Assembly (NCBI RefSeq): GCF_051710625.1
Contig: NZ_JBPESN010000092.1
Coordinates: 1 to 7,398, forward strand
Length of the DNA stretch: 7,398 nucleotides
Reading direction: 5' to 3'
DNA from: JBPESN01 sp051710625
GTDB taxonomy: Bacteria; Pseudomonadota; Gammaproteobacteria; Enterobacterales; Enterobacteriaceae
A program made the position numbers and the translations under genes. This document shows positions 6,490-7,398 of the stretch, piece after piece (the first letter of the stretch is position 1; every line of letters starts with the position of its first letter). The notes under the pieces are model-generated. The model was not told the DNA's origin and did not search any database. It saw only the letters and a program-made list of their open reading frames with translations.

Positions 6490-7053
6490 ATGAAACTATC
6501 AAGCCAAGATCCAGAGGATCATCATATTAAACTCCGTCCCTTGGAACGTGAGGATCTGCATTTTATTCATCAACTCAATAATAATGAGATGATGATGCGC
6601 TACTGGTTTGAAGAACCGCATGAAGCTTATGTGGAGTTGAAAGATCTTTATCAAAAGAATATTCACAATATTAGCGAACGCCGGTTTATCATCGACAAGC
6701 TGGGTGTAAGCGTCGGCCTGGTCGAACTAGTGGATATCGATCATATCCACCGGCGCGCCGAGTTTTCCATTTTAGTGGCACCCGAGCATCAGGGCAAAGG
6801 CTACGCCAGCGTTGCGACGCATCTGGCGCTGAATTTCGGCTTTATGGTACTTAATCTGCATAAACTGTACCTAATCGTTGATGAAGAAAATACCAAAGCC
6901 ATCCATATCTATACCAAGATGGGTTTCAAGCAGGAAGGGGTATTGCTGCAGGAATTTTTTATCAACGGCCAATATCGCAATACGTTGCGCATGTGCCTGT
7001 TCCAACACGAATATCAACACGCCCGCGCCGCGGCTCGTGAGCTCAAGCGCTGA
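6490..7053 (+). CDS. speG: Spermidine N(1)-acetyltransferase
   Basis: An intact 187-residue GNAT-family enzyme closely resembling E. coli SpeG, a cytosolic dodecamer that acetylates spermidine and spermine with acetyl-CoA and so prevents polyamine toxicity under stress or in the cold. Landmarks: IKLRPLEREDLHFIHQL (residues 13-29), MRYWFEEPHEAYVEL (36-50, part of the allosteric polyamine site), SERRFIIDKLG, HRRAEFSILVAPEHQGKGYA with the acetyl-CoA loop QGKGYA (101-106), LNLHKLYLIVDEENTKAIHI, the likely catalytic Tyr141 in YTKMGF, and EFFINGQYRNTLRMC near the end. The N-terminus (MKLSSQDPEDHH) is longer than in E. coli. No strong Shine-Dalgarno sequence is seen before ATG 6490. It follows an SMR efflux gene, which hints at a polyamine or cation detoxification pair. 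Its base composition is more AT-rich than the dgc region. Confidence 0.95.
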   Translation: MKLSSQDPEDHHIKLRPLEREDLHFIHQLNNNEMMMRYWFEEPHEAYVELKDLYQKNIHNISERRFIIDKLGVSVGLVELVDIDHIHRRAEFSILVAPEHQGKGYASVATHLALNFGFMVLNLHKLYLIVDEENTKAIHIYTKMGFKQEGVLLQEFFINGQYRNTLRMCLFQHEYQHARAAARELKR

Positions 7054-7103
7054 ATATTGCATGGGTATCTACACCCCCAGGGTAGCCGGGATAAAGCGCT
7101 GAA
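7045..7103. repeat. Short direct repeat AAGCGCTGAA at the end of speG
   Basis: The 10-mer AAGCGCTGAA occurs at 7045-7054, across the speG stop codon, and again at 7094-7103. It contains the palindrome AGCGCT. The flanking bases differ, so there is no longer duplication. It may be chance or the trace of a small rearrangement. Confidence 0.3.
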
Positions 7104-7155
7104 CTAGACAAAGGCGCCGGCTACATGACGGCCGAGCAGAAACGAGAATCGTCGC

Positions 7156-7230
7156 TTAGGCGGCCGCGTCTAACGGGGACAGGGTGAAAACGATGAACGG
7201 CGCATGGGCAACCGCGCCTTCAGGCAGCAG
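7156..7230 (-). pseudogene. Possible C-terminal remnant of an unidentified gene cut by IS
   Basis: Immediately next to the second IS, the minus strand reads LLPEGAVAHAPFIVFTLSPL and DAAA, then a TAA at 7158-7156. The mix of residues looks like the end of a real protein, and the frame is open right up to the element at 7233, as expected if the IS had cut the 3' end off a minus-strand gene. I do not recognise the family. Only 24 codons are visible, so this may be a chance open frame. Confidence 0.3.
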
Positions 7231-7232
7231 TG

Positions 7233-7398
7233 TGTAGTGGCACACTGAATTTGGCCACCTGAACAGAGGTAATATGCTCACCTCAGAACAACACGGGTGC
7301 ACCAATAAAAAGAAGAAATTTTAGTCCTGAATTTAAACGCGAATCCGCTCAACTGGTTGTCGACCAAAATTACACCGCCGCGCCAGCAGCAAAAGCCA
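7233..7398 (+). mobile_element. 5' end of a second IS3-family insertion sequence, same group as the first
   Basis: The left inverted repeat begins TGTAGTGGCACACTGAATTT at 7233, followed by the leader typical of this IS3 group, including ATGCTCACCTCAGAACAACA at 7274. The first eight bases equal the outward terminus of the element ending at 150. Both elements point the same way, so the window shows the right end of one and the left end of the next. The upstream bases (...GCAGCAGTG) do not match those after the first element (GTTAGG...), so the two do not share a simple target duplication. Confidence 0.85.
7305..7398 (+). pseudogene. IS3-family transposase OrfA, N-terminal part, start codon apparently lost
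   Basis: From 7305 the frame reads KRRNFSPEFKRESAQLVVDQ, the usual N-terminus of the helix-turn-helix protein OrfA of this IS3 group, and it stays open to the window edge. Relatives start with ATG at this point (MKKRNFS...), but here the codon is ATA, and no in-frame ATG is seen just upstream. The ATG at 7274 is in another frame and runs only 16 codons to a TAG. The copy may therefore be unable to make OrfA or the OrfAB transposase normally. The comparison is from memory of the family, and the rest of the gene is not visible. Confidence 0.65.

Noticed and set aside
1..7398. Composite transposon carrying the whole interval
   Set aside because: Only one end of each IS is visible, the junction bases differ, and the cargo looks like ordinary chromosomal genes cut at both sides. 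Separate insertions are more likely.
1..7398. CRISPR array, tRNA or rRNA genes, phage attachment site
   Set aside because: No regularly spaced repeats, cloverleaf-like segments, rRNA-like sequence or integrase were seen on either strand.

Overview
The window looks like a decaying stretch of an enterobacterial chromosome. SpeG here is very close to the Enterobacterales protein, the insertion sequence (IS) copies belong to an IS3-family type common in that order, and five of the seven bracketed gene loci or gene pairs carry frameshifts, premature stops or deletions. This combination fits a recently host-restricted Sodalis-like insect symbiont. The family calls are strong; the genus is an inference from style of decay and was not checked against a database.

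Layout. Bases 1-150 are the 3' end of an IS3-family element (end of transposase OrfB plus right inverted repeat). Bases 151-2200, minus strand, hold a three-gene operon remnant: DUF1611/DgcN-like protein, enolase-superfamily DgcA/YcjG-like epimerase, and the start of a P1-family (DmpA/BapA, S58) aminopeptidase cut off by the IS. Bases 2419-3134 (+) are a frameshifted TetR-family regulator, divergent from dgcN. Bases 3126-3619 (-) are a GNAT acetyltransferase pseudogene with two amber codons and a frameshift, overlapping the TetR gene tail to tail. Bases 3806-4759 (-) are a frameshifted EamA-family (DMT) exporter, divergent from a broken LysR-family regulator at 4856-5803 (+). About 310 bases without a gene follow, then two intact genes: an EmrE/QacE-type small multidrug resistance protein (6117-6446) and spermidine N-acetyltransferase speG (6490-7053). 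A short possible remnant of a minus-strand gene (7156-7230) is cut by a second IS3-family copy that starts at 7233, in the same orientation as the first.

How the genes fit together. The dgcN-dgcA-peptidase cluster would have handled D-glutamate or acidic dipeptides (release, N-acylation, epimerisation at the alpha carbon), probably under the divergent TetR regulator. The LysR/EamA pair is a common regulator-exporter arrangement. All of these are broken, whereas the cationic-drug/polyamine pair emrE-speG keeps its reading frames and key residues, which suggests that polyamine or toxic-cation control is still under selection. Many lesions are one-base indels in short homopolymers, so read support should be checked; the clean frames of the last two genes argue against a general sequencing artefact.
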